Shown here: piece after piece, positions 55,060 through 63,856 of the stretch
How positions within the stretch are numbered: the stretch's first letter is position 1
Layout: the number at the start of each line of letters is the position of its first letter
DNA from: DASWLF01 sp963768765
GTDB lineage: Bacteria; Desulfobacterota; Desulfobaccia; Desulfobaccales; 0-14-0-80-60-11
DNA: 64,000 bases
Reading direction: 5' to 3'
Assembly: GCA_963768765.1 (NCBI GenBank)
Contig: CAVYJK010000021.1
Coordinates: 558,001-622,000, forward strand
Program-made: the position numbers and the translations under genes
Notes under the pieces: generated by a model
What the model saw: the letters and a program-made list of their open reading frames with translations, nothing else
Databases searched by the model: none
What the model was told of the DNA's origin: nothing

Positions 55060-55340
55060 TGGCGGAGACGGCGCGGCTCCACGTGGTGATCGAGGGCCGG
55101 GTCCAGGGGGTCTTCTTCCGGGCCGCCACCCGGGATGAGGCCCGCCAACGGGGGCTCATGGGCTGGGTCCGCAATTTGCCGGACGGCCGGGTGGAGGCCC
55201 TGTTCGAAGGGGACAAAAGGGCCCTGGAGGCCATGCTGGCCTGGTGCCATCTAGGCCCTCCCTATGCCTACGTCGACCGGGTGGAGGCCGACTGGCAGCC
55301 CTACCAGGGCGACCTGGCGGAGTTTCGGATACGGTATTAA
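55059..55340 (+). CDS. Acylphosphatase
   Basis: A 93-residue enzyme that hydrolyses acyl phosphates. It has the catalytic Arg in EGRVQGVFFRAATRDEA and catalytic Asn in GWVRNLPDGRVEALFEG. Full length and in frame. The start overlaps the ligA stop by one base, so the two are coupled. Confidence 0.95.
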   Translation: MAETARLHVVIEGRVQGVFFRAATRDEARQRGLMGWVRNLPDGRVEALFEGDKRALEAMLAWCHLGPPYAYVDRVEADWQPYQGDLAEFRIRY

Positions 55341-55396
55341 TAATTGGGGAATTCCATAATAATAAATGGCAAGGATGCCAAAAGAAGAATAAATGT

Positions 55397-55420
55397 GGCA
55401 CAGCCGCCCCCGGCTGTGCC
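55397..55420. repeat. REP hairpin, left flank of RAYT gene
   Basis: GGCACAGCCG (55397-55406), loop CCCC, CGGCTGTGCC (55411-55420): a perfect 10-bp stem preceded by GT. Identical stem to the right flank. Confidence 0.88.
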
Positions 55421-55443
55421 AAGAAATGCCTGGTAGAATAGCT

Positions 55444-55993
55444 ATGTCATTGCCAAAAGCAAAACCAGCCAAATCTGAATACCGCCGAAATCTGCCTCAC
55501 CTCCAAGCCAATGAGCGAGCGGTATTCATTACTTTTTGCACAAATAAGCGTTGGATTTTGCCGGAGCACATAAGGACTACAGTCATTCAACACTGTCTGC
55601 ATGACCATGGGGTCAAATTGCAGATGCATGGCCTGGTGGTAATGCCGGACCATGTTCACTTGGTTTTTACTCCTTTGTTAGATCGGAATGGCCAGCCTTT
55701 CGGGTTAGCTGAAATAATGAGTGGTATCAAAGGGGCTTCTGCCCATAGTGTCAACAAAATCCTTTTTCGCAGGGGAAAGGTTTGGCAGGATGAATCTTTT
55801 GATCATTTACTCCGCTCAGTCTGAAGGGGTCCGTGAAAAAGTCGAATATATTTGTCAAAATCCGGTGCGTAAGGGATTGGTGGCCCAAGAGGATAACTAT
55901 CCGTGGCTCTGGCGGGAATGGCAGGAAGGTCAGGGGGGTGGCGAATCGGATCACGGCACAGCCGAGGGCGGCTGTGCCACACAAGAAATATAG
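55444..55993 (+). mobile_element. REP-associated tyrosine transposase (RAYT, Y1/IS200-like; one frameshift)
   Basis: About 180 residues. It starts MSLPKAKPAKSEYRRNLPHL and has FITFCTNKRWILPE, the HUH-type metal site VVMPDHVHLVF, and KVWQDESFDHLLRS. One base too many near 55822 moves the frame to SEGVREKVEYICQNPVRKGLV, which holds the catalytic Tyr in the YxxxNP motif. RAYTs bind and cut REP hairpins as single strands. Matching hairpins flank the gene (55397-55420 and 55955-55978) and the last codons run through the right one. Confidence 0.9.
55955..55978. repeat. REP hairpin, right flank of RAYT gene
   Basis: GGCACAGCCG (55955-55964), loop AGGG, CGGCTGTGCC (55969-55978) followed by AC. Same stem as the left flank and the solo copy at 34848-34867. 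Confidence 0.88.
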
Positions 55994-56209
55994 GATTTGC
56001 TTTATAACTGAAAAAAGATATTTATGTCTGAGCAAAATCAGCTCAATATTTCATCAATGGTTCCCAATCTGTGCTTGGAAATGCAATTTAATTTCAAGTT
56101 TAATTTCAGGGAGAGGCTGGTCTTAACCTCTAATTTCGTTTGCAAGCAAACGGTGGGACGATAAAATAGCGACATGCACTAAGTTACAAACCAATGGGAG
56201 TTCTATAAC

Positions 56210-56971
56210 ATGAACCAAGATTACTCAATGAGAAAAGGGTATGTCTACATATTGATAAATCCAGCCTTCCCAAGTTATGTTAAGATAGGTAAGACAACTA
56301 AGGACCCGGAAGTGCGGGCGAAGGAGATATCCTCCGGTATAGGCGTTCCGGCAAAGTATGAGGTCGCATGGGATGCTTTGGTAACCGATTGCGATCAAGT
56401 TGAACGAATCGTTCATCAGAAACTCGCACACGTTAGGTCAACGAAGGACCGAGAGTTCTTCGCTATCCAGCTTAAGGAAGCTATACCTTTGCTTTCTGGG
56501 ATAGTGGTGCCTTTTATTTGCAATGAAAAACCTGAGATCAGCGAAAATGAGGTGGAAGCCGCCAGTGAGATGGTCTATAAGCCCTGCGGCCGGGCTTTCT
56601 TCGTTTACTATGTGGCCATGGCCTTGTGTTTCCTGGGGCCCCGCCTCAACCCGGAAGTGGGGTTTCCCGTCTGGCTGGGGACCGTGCTGGGGCTGATCGT
56701 GGTGGCGGCGGTGGTCTACATGAAATGGGGCCAGGAATACCGCCTCACCCCCCTGGGGGTGGAAAAAGCCATCCGCTGGCCTTCTCCCCAGAGGCAGGTG
56801 ATTTCCTGGGCCAACCTGGGAGAGGTTAAGGTGGCCCGGGGGCTGACCCAGACCCTGTTGCAGGTGGGCAACCTGATCCTCAAGGACAAATCCGGGGGCC
56901 CGGAGATGTTCTGGTTCGGCCTGGCCAACCCCAAGGAAGTCAAAGAAGAGATGGAACGGAGGCGGCCTTGA
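56210..56971 (+). CDS. Chimeric protein: GIY-YIG/T5orf172-like domain fused to membrane PH-like domain
   Basis: A 253-residue protein. Residues 8-90 look like a T5orf172/GIY-YIG domain: GYVYILINPAFPSYVKIGKT, then VERIVHQKLAHVRSTKDREFF. From about residue 120 the sequence changes to two membrane helices (FFVYYVAMALCFLG and WLGTVLGLIVVAAVVYM) and a PH-like domain (EYRLTPLGVEKAIRW, SWANLGEVKV) as in bPH_2/DUF304 proteins. The DNA also changes near 56550-56570, AT-rich before and GC-rich after. GGGAG lies 9 nt before the ATG. The stop overlaps the Yip1 start. Probably an incoming nuclease domain joined in frame to a resident membrane protein (inference). Confidence 0.7.
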   Translation: MNQDYSMRKGYVYILINPAFPSYVKIGKTTKDPEVRAKEISSGIGVPAKYEVAWDALVTDCDQVERIVHQKLAHVRSTKDREFFAIQLKEAIPLLSGIVVPFICNEKPEISENEVEAASEMVYKPCGRAFFVYYVAMALCFLGPRLNPEVGFPVWLGTVLGLIVVAAVVYMKWGQEYRLTPLGVEKAIRWPSPQRQVISWANLGEVKVARGLTQTLLQVGNLILKDKSGGPEMFWFGLANPKEVKEEMERRRP

Positions 56972-57666
56972 TGGAACCGGATGAGGGCTTGCGGGTCGGA
57001 GCGGTTGTGGTTCCTACGGCGCCCGAGACCGCCCGGCCCATCCCCTGGGAAGACCCGGACCTGCCCCGGCCGGCGGCCTTTGGCCGCACTCTCCGGGAAC
57101 TGCTGTTTAACCCGCAGGCCTTTTTTCAGCGCCTGGGCCCCGACGACTGGGCCGAGGCCCTGGCCTTCGGCCTGATCACCGGGACCGCGGGGTTCCTGGC
57201 CTGCTTCTTCTGGGGGGCGCTGTTCTATGCCGCAGTGAGCCGGCCCCTGGGGCAGGCCTGGGGGGTCCCCCAGGTCTACGGGCTGGGGATAGGGATTACC
57301 ATCTTCCTGATGCTGCTGTCCCCGGTCATCGCCCTGGGCAACCAGGGATTTGGGGCCTTTTGTCTCTGGCTGGCGGCGGCGCTGACGGGCGCCGGCCGGG
57401 ATTTTAACCCAGCCTGGCGGATTTACAGCTACGCCCAGGGGGCCATGGTGGCGGCCTTTATCCCCTTTCTGGGGTTGCCGCTGTCCGGGCTCTGGGTCTT
57501 GTTTCTCGTCTATCTGGGGGTGCAGGCGGCCTTTCAGACCTCGGGGTGGCGAACCCTGGGGGTCCTGGCCCTCTTTCTGCTTTTGCAAGGCGTATTATTG
57601 GCGCTGCTTACGGGGATTCTGCTGGCTTCACTGACTCTGCTGGGGTTTTTGCTCTTCCTGGGCTGA
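56971..57666 (+). CDS. Yip1-family membrane protein
   Basis: A 231-residue protein. An N-terminal cytoplasmic part contains FGRTLRELLFNPQAFFQRLG, the entry typical of bacterial Yip1 proteins. Five hydrophobic segments follow, with a conserved-looking ALTGAGRDFNPAWRIYSYAQG loop. The ATG shares one base with the stop of the previous gene (TGATG). The 3' end overlaps LapA, on the other strand, by 39 nt. Function unknown. Confidence 0.8.
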   Translation: MEPDEGLRVGAVVVPTAPETARPIPWEDPDLPRPAAFGRTLRELLFNPQAFFQRLGPDDWAEALAFGLITGTAGFLACFFWGALFYAAVSRPLGQAWGVPQVYGLGIGITIFLMLLSPVIALGNQGFGAFCLWLAAALTGAGRDFNPAWRIYSYAQGAMVAAFIPFLGLPLSGLWVLFLVYLGVQAAFQTSGWRTLGVLALFLLLQGVLLALLTGILLASLTLLGFLLFLG

Positions 57667-57903
57667 GGCCAGGGCCCCGGCCGCCGCGGCTTCCCGCCTT
57701 TTCCTTCTGCTCCTCAAGACATGGGCCACCCAGCCCACCGCCAAACCCAAGGCCAGGCAGATATATGCCAGCAGAAAGGTGGGGACTTGCCCCAGGACGA
57801 ATTTGAAGAGCTTGATATCCGAGGGAGGTTGGGTGTTTTCCACGGCGAAATCCACTAGAACCGCCGCCAGGATGACGAGAAGCACCGCTTTGAGCCTAGT
57901 CAT
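57628..57903 (-). CDS. LapA-domain (DUF1049) small membrane protein
   Basis: A 91-residue protein starting MTRLKAVLLVILAAVLVDFA. Two membrane helices flank ENTQPPSDIKLFKFVLGQVP, the conserved LapA/DUF1049 pattern, and a basic C-terminal segment (RSRRKRREAA) follows. In Gammaproteobacteria LapA acts with LapB in LPS assembly; here lapB is absent. It starts 17 nt after the response-regulator stop and is last in the galT-glgA-kinase-regulator run. Confidence 0.85.
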   Translation of the reverse strand: MTRLKAVLLVILAAVLVDFAVENTQPPSDIKLFKFVLGQVPTFLLAYICLALGLAVGWVAHVLRSRRKRREAAAAGALASAQEEQKPQQSQ

Positions 57904-57920
57904 GGCCGTCTCTTTCAGCC

Positions 57921-58274
57921 TCACTCTTTCAGGTATCGCTTCACCGCGGATTTGAGGTCTTCCAGGTCCGAGGATTTGACCAGGTATTCATCCGAAGCCC
58001 AGGTGGCGAAATCCTGCTTGTATTCACCGTAGGCGGTGGAAAGCACCACCGGCAAATCCGGGCGTTTCTCCTTGATCTGTCTCAGGGCTTCGATGCCGTC
58101 CATCTCCGGCATCTTGATGTCCAGGATGACCAGGTCCAGGGGAACTCTATCCACAATCTCCAGGGCTTCCCGCCCGTTGGCGGCCAGGTAAACTTCGTAG
58201 CCTTCCTCTTTGAGTTCTTCGCTGTAAAGGAGGCGAATGCTCATTTCGTCGTCTGCCACCAGTATCTTCTTCAT
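57921..58274 (-). CDS. Single-domain response regulator (CheY-like)
   Basis: A 117-residue receiver domain with no output domain. Acidic pair Asp8-Asp9 in VADDEMSIRLL, phospho-acceptor Asp52 in LVILDIKMPEMDG, Thr/Ser at 80-81 (STAYGE) and Lys100. The ATG overlaps the stop of the sensor kinase by 4 nt, so kinase and regulator are made together and are probable partners. Confidence 0.94.
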   Translation of the reverse strand: MKKILVADDEMSIRLLYSEELKEEGYEVYLAANGREALEIVDRVPLDLVILDIKMPEMDGIEALRQIKEKRPDLPVVLSTAYGEYKQDFATWASDEYLVKSSDLEDLKSAVKRYLKE

Positions 58275-60637
58275 GGCCGTCCTCCTCTGGGGGCCTTAAA
58301 CGCGCTGGCGGGAACCGCGTCGTGGCCGGCATCTTTCACCAGACAATATTTGGCCACCGGCAGGGTTACGATAAAGGTCACGCCTTTGCCCATTTCGTTA
58401 TTGACTTCGATCTGGCCGTAATGGCGGGAGACGATGCGTTGGGCGATGGCCAGCCCTAAGCCGGTCCCGTAGTCTTTGGTGGAGAAAAAGGGGTTGAAGA
58501 TGTTGTGCAGCACTTCCATGGGGATGCCCCCGCCGGTGTCGGTGACCGAGGCCGCCTCATAGAGGCCGTCGGATTTTTCCATCGCATAGGTGCGGATGGT
58601 GAGGGTGCCTCCGTGGGGCATGGCCTGGGAGGCGTTCTGAAACAGGTTGTAAACGACTTGTTTCATCTGGCGGTCGTCGCAGTGGAGCCGGGGCAGGGTG
58701 GCATATTCTTTCACCACCTTGATTTTATTGGCGTCCAGGTCCCGCTGCACCAGGATCAGGGTGTCCTCGATGAGCTTGGCCAGATCGTGATCTCCGTAAT
58801 AGGAGAGGTTTTCCCCGGAGAAGTCCAGGATTTCCCTGAGGAGTTTTTCCAGTCGGGTGACCTCTTCCTGAATGACCTCCACGTAACCCCGCAGCGGTGA
58901 GTTGGTCTCCACCATCTTGGCGATCCTACGGGCGAAACCACCGATGGACACCAGGGGATTCCTGATTTCGTGGGCCATGCCGGAGGCCAGACTGGAGAGG
59001 GCCGCCAGCCGGTCGGATTCCAGCATCCGCTCCCGGATGAGCAGCAGCTCCCGGTTGTTGGCCTCGATGGTGGAATAGAGGTGGGCATTTTCCAGGACCA
59101 GGGCCGCCTGGGTGGCCAGCATCTGCAGGGCGTCCAGGGGCTCGGTCTCCAGGGGGCGTCCCGAGGCCTGGTTGTCCACCAACATGACCCCGGTGGCCCG
59201 GTCCTTCACCACCAGGGGCACCACGAAAAATTCCTGGGCGGCGAACTTCCCCTCGAGCGCCGCCGGCAAACCGGGTTCCTTCAAGGTTTGGGTATGATGA
59301 TAAGAATGCTTTCTCAGCACCGCCAGGGCCAGGGGTCCCTGGTCGGCCCGCAGGGGAATCTCCCAGTCGCTCACCGGCAGCTCTTCGGCGGGTGGCAAGA
59401 TCAGGGCTTTGGCATTGGGGAGATCAATGGGCTGGGCCGGACGCCGGGCGCCTTTGGCTCCGTGCAGGGTCTGGGTGGCTTCGTCCACCTTCAAGACCAC
59501 CGCCCGGTCGAACCCCAGGCCCTGCTCCAGGGTGAGGCCCTGCAGCAGGATCTCCAGGAGGCGGTCCTCCTGGACGGTGGTCAGCAGAACCTGATAAATC
59601 TCCTGGAGCGCGGTGAGATTGTTCACCATACGCTCGTTTTTCTTGGCCAGGTCCTCTACCTGCTGGTAGGTAAGGGCATTCTCGATGGCGTTGACGATGA
59701 CGCCGGCCATGGTGTAGAGCAGCTGGCGGTTTTCCGGGTCGAACGGGGCTAATTCACCGCTGGGGGAGAACTTGTCATAAACCCCCAGGGTGCCCTGCAA
59801 CTGGCCCTTAAAGGTGAGGGGCACCGCCAGGCAATAGTGCATCCGGCCTTTGGCGTCCGCCGATTGCCCCTCGAAGTGGGGCGGCTCCCCGGCGCCTCCG
59901 GCGCCCGGTTCCATCTTAGGGAGAGCCGGACATTCCGGGGGAATCTGGCCGTAGCGGGAAGAAACCAGGGGCTCGCCGGTGACCGCGTCCACGATGTGCA
60001 GGGCCGCGCCCCGGGCGGTGATTACCTTGGCGGTGGTGCTGACGATGCGCTCCAGGAGCTCCTCCAGCTCCACCGTGGAACTCAGGGCTTTGCCCACCTC
60101 GAAGAGGACGGAGAGCTCGGCGATGCGTTTTTTGGCCTCTTCCTGGACGATGGCCTGGCGCAGGGTGCCGGCCAGCATCAGGCAGGCCAGCTGCACGCCC
60201 TGGCGCTCCGTGGGGCTGAAGGACCGCTCGGCCCGGTCCATTAAGAGCAGGACCCCGTAAAGATAGTTGTCGTCGGCCACCGGGAAGGCGGCCAGGGTGT
60301 GGTAAGCGGGATTTAACTTCTCCAGCGCCGCGTTGGCGGCCAGCACCCCCGGCTGGTGGCGGTGCACCACCTTCATCTTGTGGCTGTCGGCGGTTTCGCC
60401 CACCACCCCCTGGCCCAGGGGGAATTCCAACTGCAGGTGGGGCGGCACGGGGCCGGCGCTGCTGATATTCAAGACCAGGGTCGCCTTGGCCTTGTCCAAC
60501 CCGAAGTAGAGGGCCAGGTCCACCTTCAGGTTGCGGGCCAGCAGGTGGACCATGTTGTTGAGCCGTTCCCCAAAGCTGACCGTGGAGGTGAGGACCTCCA
60601 CCATTTGGGTCAAAAAGGCAGCGCGATCCGAAGCCAT
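58271..60637 (-). CDS. Soluble multi-GAF sensor histidine kinase
   Basis: A 788-residue kinase without membrane helices. It has three GAF-like regions (about residues 10-160, 170-325 and 340-520), a HisKA domain with phospho-acceptor His556 in SGMAHEIRNPLVSIGGF, and HATPase_c with N-box Asn668 (FQNASQAMPHGG), DTGGGIP (700-706) and GTGLGLAI (724-731). All catalytic boxes are present. It starts 6 nt after glgA and overlaps the receiver gene, suggesting that a cytosolic signal tied to glycogen or sugar state is sensed (inference). Confidence 0.93.
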   Translation of the reverse strand: MASDRAAFLTQMVEVLTSTVSFGERLNNMVHLLARNLKVDLALYFGLDKAKATLVLNISSAGPVPPHLQLEFPLGQGVVGETADSHKMKVVHRHQPGVLAANAALEKLNPAYHTLAAFPVADDNYLYGVLLLMDRAERSFSPTERQGVQLACLMLAGTLRQAIVQEEAKKRIAELSVLFEVGKALSSTVELEELLERIVSTTAKVITARGAALHIVDAVTGEPLVSSRYGQIPPECPALPKMEPGAGGAGEPPHFEGQSADAKGRMHYCLAVPLTFKGQLQGTLGVYDKFSPSGELAPFDPENRQLLYTMAGVIVNAIENALTYQQVEDLAKKNERMVNNLTALQEIYQVLLTTVQEDRLLEILLQGLTLEQGLGFDRAVVLKVDEATQTLHGAKGARRPAQPIDLPNAKALILPPAEELPVSDWEIPLRADQGPLALAVLRKHSYHHTQTLKEPGLPAALEGKFAAQEFFVVPLVVKDRATGVMLVDNQASGRPLETEPLDALQMLATQAALVLENAHLYSTIEANNRELLLIRERMLESDRLAALSSLASGMAHEIRNPLVSIGGFARRIAKMVETNSPLRGYVEVIQEEVTRLEKLLREILDFSGENLSYYGDHDLAKLIEDTLILVQRDLDANKIKVVKEYATLPRLHCDDRQMKQVVYNLFQNASQAMPHGGTLTIRTYAMEKSDGLYEAASVTDTGGGIPMEVLHNIFNPFFSTKDYGTGLGLAIAQRIVSRHYGQIEVNNEMGKGVTFIVTLPVAKYCLVKDAGHDAVPASAFKAPRGGRP

Positions 60638-60643
60638 GAGAAT

Positions 60644-62117
60644 CTATTCCCCCAACAGCCGCTGTCGCTTTTCCACGGCCAGGCGGTACAGTTCCAGATA
60701 TTTGGGAGCCGCAGTGTTGATCCAGGAAAAATCCAGGGCCATGTTTTGGCGCATCAGGCCCTCCCAAAGCGGGCGGTTCTGGTAGGTGGCCAGGGCCCGC
60801 TGCACCGCGCCCAGAAGCTCTGTCGGGGTGTATCCGGAGAACTTGAAGCCGTTGCCCTCCCCGGTTTCGGGGTTGAACTCCTGAATGGTCTCATCCAGGC
60901 CGCCGGTAGCCCGCACCACCGGGATGGTGCCGTACTTCAGGCAATAGAGCTGATCCAGGCCGCAAGGTTCATAGCGGGAAGGCATGAGGAAGATGTCGGT
61001 GCCGGCGATGATCTGATGGGCCAGCTCCTCGGTGAAGCCGATGACCAGGCCCAGGCGCTCCGGGTACCGGGCGGCGATTTCCTGGAGCAGGTAATGGTGG
61101 CGCTCCTCCCCGGTGCCCTGGATCACGAACCCCACCTCCAGGCCCATGAGGTCGTCCAGGATGTTTTCCACCAGGTCGATGCCCTTGCGTTCGAAGAAGC
61201 GGGTGGTCATGCCGATGAGGGGTTGTTCAGCCGGCAGCTTCAGGCCAAACCGCTGGATCAGGGCATCTTTGCAATCCTTCTTCCCCTTCCAGGTGGTCCT
61301 GGTCATAGTTGGCGGCCAGTAACGAGTCGCGCTGCGGGTCCCAGCGGTGATAATCCACCCCGTCCACGATGCCGAAAAGCTCGTGGGCCCGCTCCTGGAA
61401 GAGACCCTCCAGGCCGAAGCCGTACTCCGGGGTCAGGATTTCTTCCCGGTACTTGGTGCTCACCGTGCTGAGGAGGTCGGCAAAGACCAGGCCGCCCTTC
61501 ATGAAGTTGAGCTTGCCGTAGAATTCCAGGGCCTTGGGGGAGAGCAGCTCCCAGCCCAGGCCGGTGAGGGGCAGATCGTAGGAAGAAAACAGGCCCTGGT
61601 AGCCCACGTTGTGCACCGTGTAGAGCAGCGGCAGCTTTTTCAAGCGGGGCCGGTCGCCATAAATGGTCCGCAGGTAGACGGGCACCAGGCCCGTCTGCCA
61701 TTCGTGGGCGTGGCAGACGTCCCAGTCCATCTCCAGGGCCTCCATCATCTCCACCACGGCCCGGCTGAAGAAGATGAAGCGCTCGGAGTTGTCCTCAAAG
61801 TCGCCGTAGGAGGTGCCGTAGAGGCCGTCGCGGTTGAACAGGGCGTCCTGGGCGATGAAGTAGAAGGTGAGATTGGGATCAATCTCGGATTGATAGATTT
61901 CCGCCGGCAAGGTCTTCCAGGAAAGGGGGATGGACAGGGTCTTGCCGCTAGAGTTAAGGGGGCGCCCCGATTCCCGCACCTGCCGGTACAATGGCAGGAC
62001 CACGGCCACCTGGTGCCCCAGCTTTACCAGGGCCCAGGCCAGGGCATAGATCACTTCCGCCAACCCGCCGGTGCGGGCAAAAGGATTGGCTTCAGGAGTA
62101 ACTATCAGGATCCGCAT
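60644..62117 (-). CDS. glgA: Glycogen synthase GlgA (frameshifted)
   Basis: About 490 residues. The GT5 N-domain has MRILIVTPEANPFARTGGLA (the KTGGL-type ADP-glucose site), VCHAHEWQTGLVPVYL and YTVHNVGYQG. The frame changes near 61290, after SLLAANYDQDHLEG, and continues with LIGMTTRFFERKGIDL, FLMPSRYEPCGLDQLYCLKYGTIPVVRATGGL-type sequence, including the catalytic E-x-C-G-x-x-Q motif. The ATG at 62117 is chosen over an upstream start because the conserved domain begins there. galT lies 14 nt upstream. Confidence 0.92.
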
Positions 62118-62131
62118 CTTAGCCCTCGAGC

Positions 62132-63130
62132 TCACAGCGTTAGCTCCCGAAGATATTGCGCCGCATCTTCCGGAGGGGTGGGATTGATGTAGAAGCCCGA
62201 GCCCCACTCGAAACCCGCAATCAAGGTAAGCTTGGGCACGATCTCAAAATGCCAGTGATAATAGGCCAGCTCCGGCTCCCGGATGGGGGCGCTGTGTAAC
62301 ATGAAGTTATAAGGGACCTTGCCCAGGGCCTTTTCCAGGCGCTTCAAGGTCTCGGAGAAGATCTCGGCCAGCAGGCGGTAGGATTCCTCCTGCAGGTCCA
62401 CGTAGGAGGAACGGTGGGCTTTGGGCAGGATCCAGATCTCAAAGGGCGAGCGCGGCGCAAAGGGACAGATGGCCACAAACTCCCGGTTTTCCAGGACCAC
62501 CCGCACTCGCTGCTGCAGCTCCTGGCGGATCATGTCGCAAAAGACGCAGCGCTCCTTGTAGTTAAAATAAAACTTGCCGCCGACCAATTCCTCCTGCACC
62601 AGCTCCGGCACGATGGGCAGCCCGATGAGCTGGCTGTGGCTGTGTTCCAGGGAAGCCCCGGCGGCCCGCCCCTGGTTTTTAAAGATCAAGACGTATTTGA
62701 ACCTGGGGTCTACGCTGAGCCCCACGATGCGGTCCCGGTAGGCCATGAGCACCCGGACGAAGCCGTCCACGGGAATGGTGGCCAGGGTGGCCTGGTGGTC
62801 GGGGCTCTCGATGATGACTTCATGGGCCCCGATGCCGTTCATCTTGTCGTACATGCCCTCGCCCTGGCGGTCCAGTTGCCCTTCCTGGGCCAGGGCCGGG
62901 AACTTGTTGTTCACCACCCGCAGCTGCCAGCCCGGGGTGTTGGGCTTGGTGCCCGGGTCCCGGTAGGCCAGGACCTCCGGAGGCGTGGTGTGCTCGTTGC
63001 CCGGATCGAAGGGACAGAATCCGCCTTTGGTTACTTCCGGTTCCACCACAAAGTCGTGGGGGCGCTTGCCGCGCTCGGTGGAGATGATCACCCAACGGCC
63101 GATGATGGGGTCTTTGCGTAATTCCGGCAT
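62132..63130 (-). CDS. galT: Galactose-1-phosphate uridylyltransferase-type protein GalT
   Basis: A 332-residue HIT-superfamily nucleotidyltransferase. It starts MPELRKDPIIGRWVIISTER. The active site is EHSHSQLIGLPIVP (HxHxQ with nucleophilic His), the zinc-binding region contains CVFCDMI, and the C-terminal WHFEIVPKLT is conserved. In bacteria with the short form it transfers UMP or AMP between sugar phosphates. First gene of galT-glgA-kinase-regulator-lapA on the minus strand, pointing to a carbohydrate-storage operon. Confidence 0.92.
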   Translation of the reverse strand: MPELRKDPIIGRWVIISTERGKRPHDFVVEPEVTKGGFCPFDPGNEHTTPPEVLAYRDPGTKPNTPGWQLRVVNNKFPALAQEGQLDRQGEGMYDKMNGIGAHEVIIESPDHQATLATIPVDGFVRVLMAYRDRIVGLSVDPRFKYVLIFKNQGRAAGASLEHSHSQLIGLPIVPELVQEELVGGKFYFNYKERCVFCDMIRQELQQRVRVVLENREFVAICPFAPRSPFEIWILPKAHRSSYVDLQEESYRLLAEIFSETLKRLEKALGKVPYNFMLHSAPIREPELAYYHWHFEIVPKLTLIAGFEWGSGFYINPTPPEDAAQYLRELTL

Positions 63131-63281
63131 TAAATATCCTGCCCGGCGGCTAAGGCCGCGGTGCCGGGCTAAGGGGACGGATTAATTCAATCAGTATACG
63201 CCCATGGGGATATTTTGCAAGGCATTTGGCAGACATGGCCCACTCGAGAGGGGGAAAAGGGAACGAGGCGAAATAAGCTCG

Positions 63282-63344
63282 CGCCAAGACGCCAAGTTCG
63301 CCAAGACAAATTATCTGATCTCTTTGCGCCTTGGCGTCTTGGCG
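63282..63344. repeat. Inverted repeat, 15-bp arms (CGCCAAGACGCCAAG)
   Basis: CGCCAAGACGCCAAG (63282-63296) is exactly inverted as CTTGGCGTCTTGGCG (63330-63344) with a 33-nt spacer containing another CGCCAAGAC. It lies between DUF2905 and galT. Each arm also has an internal direct repeat. Confidence 0.8.
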
Positions 63345-63369
63345 TGGAGCTTTTTCAGGATTCCCCCAA

Positions 63370-63583
63370 TCATTTCCGGAACAGGTACAGGATCAGGGTC
63401 AAGATGATGCTGATGAGGATGCCGGTCCCCAGGGGAAAGTAAAAGGTGAATTTCTCCCGCTTGATGACGATATCCCCGGGCAACCGGCCCAGCCAGGGGA
63501 TTTTGGGGGACAGCCACAGCACCACCCCCACCAGCGCCAGGATGGCCCCGATAACTCATCAGGAATCGGCCTAACTCTGACAT
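63370..63583 (-). CDS. DUF2905 small membrane protein (frameshifted)
   Basis: About 70 residues. It starts MSELGRFLM; after one extra A near 63556 it continues VIGAILALVGVVLWL, SPKIPWLGRLPGDIVIKREK and FTFYFPLGTGILISIILTL-type sequence ending LFRK. Two membrane helices around the PGDI(V/R) motif are diagnostic of DUF2905. Function unknown. Confidence 0.85.
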
Positions 63584-63648
63584 AAACTTCTCTTACCTCA
63601 AGCTATTCTCATTACTTAATCTAATAGCGGGGTTTATCTTCATATTTT

Positions 63649-63720
63649 CCCCCCTTTGCTAAAGGGAGGTCAGGGGGGATTTTAAAATTCCCCTAAATCC
63701 CCTTTTAAAAAAGGGGGACT
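63649..63720. repeat. Palindromic intergenic repeat (CCCCCTTTGCTAAAGGGAGG type)
   Basis: Two adjacent palindromes: CCCCCTTTGCTAAAGGGAGG, then CCCCTTTTAAAAAAGGGGG. Units of this type occur between genes in many bacteria. It precedes hisA by about 135 bp. Confidence 0.7.
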
Positions 63721-63856
63721 TCAAAGATCAACATTCTCTCTCCGTGGATTATTATTAATGCCAACCCCATGAACTTTCAAGGCATTTCTTCTCCAGGGCG
63801 ATTATCCCCTCCCATGGGATTGTCAGTGGCCCGGCCTTTGGGTTAAACTTTTAATT

